Of a stretch of DNA of 64,000 nt, positions 57,701-60,700 are shown piece after piece. The stretch's first letter is position 1. Each line of letters opens with the position of its first letter. The stretch spans positions 3,658,001 through 3,722,000 of the forward strand of contig CP136061.1 of the NCBI GenBank assembly GCA_032622095.1, written 5' to 3'. The DNA is from Siphonodentalium dalli (taxonomy: Eukaryota > Mollusca > Scaphopoda > Gadilida > Siphonodentaliidae). Made by a program: the position numbers and the translations under genes. The notes beneath the pieces were generated by a model. That model searched no databases and was not told the origin of the DNA. It worked only from the letters and a program-made list of their open reading frames with translations.

Positions 57701-60700
57701 ACATTTGGGGGTTTATGAGTCAAATAATATCAGACAACATGTCCTTCTAACACTAAGAAATAATATGTTCTTATGAACCAGGACAAAATATGACTATTTC
57801 TGGAGCATTACAGCACATTATTACAAATCTATATTTGTAAGCAGTAAGATAATGACAGGAAACATGTCCTCAGACTAAGAAATAATTTGTTGGTGTGTAT
57901 TTCACACCACAGCTCATGTGTATACTCACATTAGTTTATGTCATTCAAAGGGAGAAACCCATTTAGAAAGTTTAAATGAGACAAAACTACCTCACTGTAG
58001 ATGTAGTTGCAAGGTACAACATGTACATGTATTCTGGTAAATGACATTGGAACTAAAATAATGATTTTTGTGTCCACCGGTATGTCATGTACCGGTATAC
58101 ATTGCAACTACATGTACATGTAACTTGCCTAACATACCATATACATGTATGAAGAGGGACTTTGCAAGTGTTTTTTAATCAAAATTTTAACCCAACTCTT
58201 GTTGTCAGTAAGTTTTAACCCATGCAGTTTAATGAGTTTATATATTTATATATTACATGTGTTTCTATACATGTATTTTATCTTTAGTTAGTTTGTTGTC
58301 CTTGAATAAACTTGTATTGCTGCACAATCAGTTTCCTTAATGTTCTATTATACTAAAACAACTCCATTGATAACAATACCCCTGCATCCCATCAAAATCT
58401 ACTTCATTGCCATCCTCATCATTTCACTTTGGTATCCCCACCCAGGTGTACCTTGGTGTTATTCACCCAGGTGTTCCTTGGTGTTTCCTACCCATGTGTA
58501 CCTTGGTGTTTTCTTACCCAGGTGTACCTTGGTGTTTTCTTACCCAGGTGTACCTTGGTGTTTTCTTACCCAGGTGCACCTTGGTGTTTTCCTGCCCAGG
58601 TGTACCTTGGTGTTTCCTTACCTGGGTGTACCTTGGGGTTTTCTAACCCAGGTGCATCTCAATGGGAAATCCACCTGGGTAAGAAAACACCAAGGTACAC
58701 CGGCGTAAAAAAAACACCAAGGTATACCTGGGTTGGAAACATCAAGGTACACCTGGGTGGGGAACACCCAGGTAGGAAACACCAGGGTACACCTGGGTGA
58801 ATAACACCAAGGTACACCTGGGTGGGAAACACCCAGGTAGGAAACACCAGGGTACACCTGGGTGAATAACACCAAGGTACACCTGGGTGGGAAACACCCA
58901 GGTAGGAAACACCAGGGTACACCTGAGTGAATAACACCATGGTACACCTGGGTGGGGAAACACCCAGGTAGGAAACACCAGGGTAGACCTGGGTGGGAAA
59001 CACCCAGGTAGGGTACACCTGGGTGTGGTCACCTGGGTAATTACACCCAGGTTTACCCATACCAGGGTTTTTATCCAGTTTCAGGTGGGTAAATCATGGT
59101 AAAACCCAGGTTTCGCGGGGTCTTAATGGTTGGTGGATGTCTTGGTAGATAGATGTTTACCTGGATTTCGGCCCAAAAAACCTGGGTGGATTTACCCAAG
59201 TACATTTTTATATGGGTTTACCAAACAGCGGGAAAAAATCATGTTTGTCGCTATGTAAACCATTACGAACATTTCTTGCGTTATGTGTATGTCAATATTC
59301 AGACCAAGTTGCAGACGATCCGTGGAATTTCACAAAATAATCGCGCATTATCATGACTTACTTCACCTCCATGATTTATGGATAATATATTTTAGAAGTA
59401 AAGTATACTCAGCAATTATTCCGACTGATTTGATATCCCAAGACGTCCTACTATTTAAAGATCATCAGTATTATGTGAACAATAATGAAATTTAATGTAA
59501 ACAAATGCAAAATTCATGCGCAATTTCGGGTGCCGGATATACACGTTAACTAGTCCAGGTTTCCTACAATTTGTATCTCACAAACCTTAGCTATAAGACA
59601 TGGTTACTGACACAATGAAGATGAGCAACTATGACAACATATTCCTTGAAAATGGAAATGTTGCTTATTTTGAGAGTAATTTCCTTTTTCTCGTCTTAGA
59701 AACTTTTGAGATTTATCCTGATTTCGGAACATTAGCTGTGTATTCCATAGATATGAAGCTATGAGGCATTGCTTGTATCCGTTATATTGAATTGTTGGAT
59801 TAATCTGTCTCTGAGCCATCACAAAGATACCTGGTCCTATTTAACACTGCTAAATTGCTATTGCTTCGGCTTCGGTGTGAAATACATTTTTATGAGTCGA
59901 GAAACACACCCTTCAAATCTCAAAGCTATTAAATTTATATTTTTGAAATCCATATATTTTGTACACCTCGAAAATATGGCGATGCCTGGTTCGAACTGGG
60001 ATTCCCAAGCACGTGGCATCATAAATGTAAAAAACATCATCTTTCAATTATCATCGGCATGGTATTGGTATTAGAACCTCTCTATTTTCATCAATAACAC
60101 ATGATTACCGAATCGGGAATAAGTATCCGCATGCCAACTGGCACAAAATAGTGTCAATTTTGTCTTTCATGGTAATTGTCGTCGTCTTCTATAGGATAAT
60201 TTCACCAATTCGAGGTGTATAAAATAAATAGATTTAAGTAATAGCTCTGAGTTTTTGAGGGTGGTTCCTTCGACTCAAATACAATATTGTTCACACCGAG
60301 GCCGAAGAAATAGTAATGGGGGTGTTACGTCGAACAGGGTATAATTAAAACGATTCTTGCTCGCTAATTTAAAATAAGTCTCTCCAGTGAAAAGTACTTT
60401 TTGACTAACCATACTCCTCGTTCAACTACGGAGATATCTTTACCATGATTGAAAAGGTAAACTTTCTGACATACACTGAACACTCAAAACTAAAAACTCT
60501 TTTGATGTGGCCCGCAGAATATAGAAGATCGAAAGAAAGTTTTTCTGGTGACTGTTATCATTAGTTTGTTTGTTTATGTGAGTCACTCTGATTTTTTTTC
60601 TTCAGGATATAGAAGATTGGCAGACAGTTTTTCTGGTGACTTCTATCACTAGTTTGGTTGGTGTAGTATTCTATGACATTTTTTCATCAAGCCACGTGCA

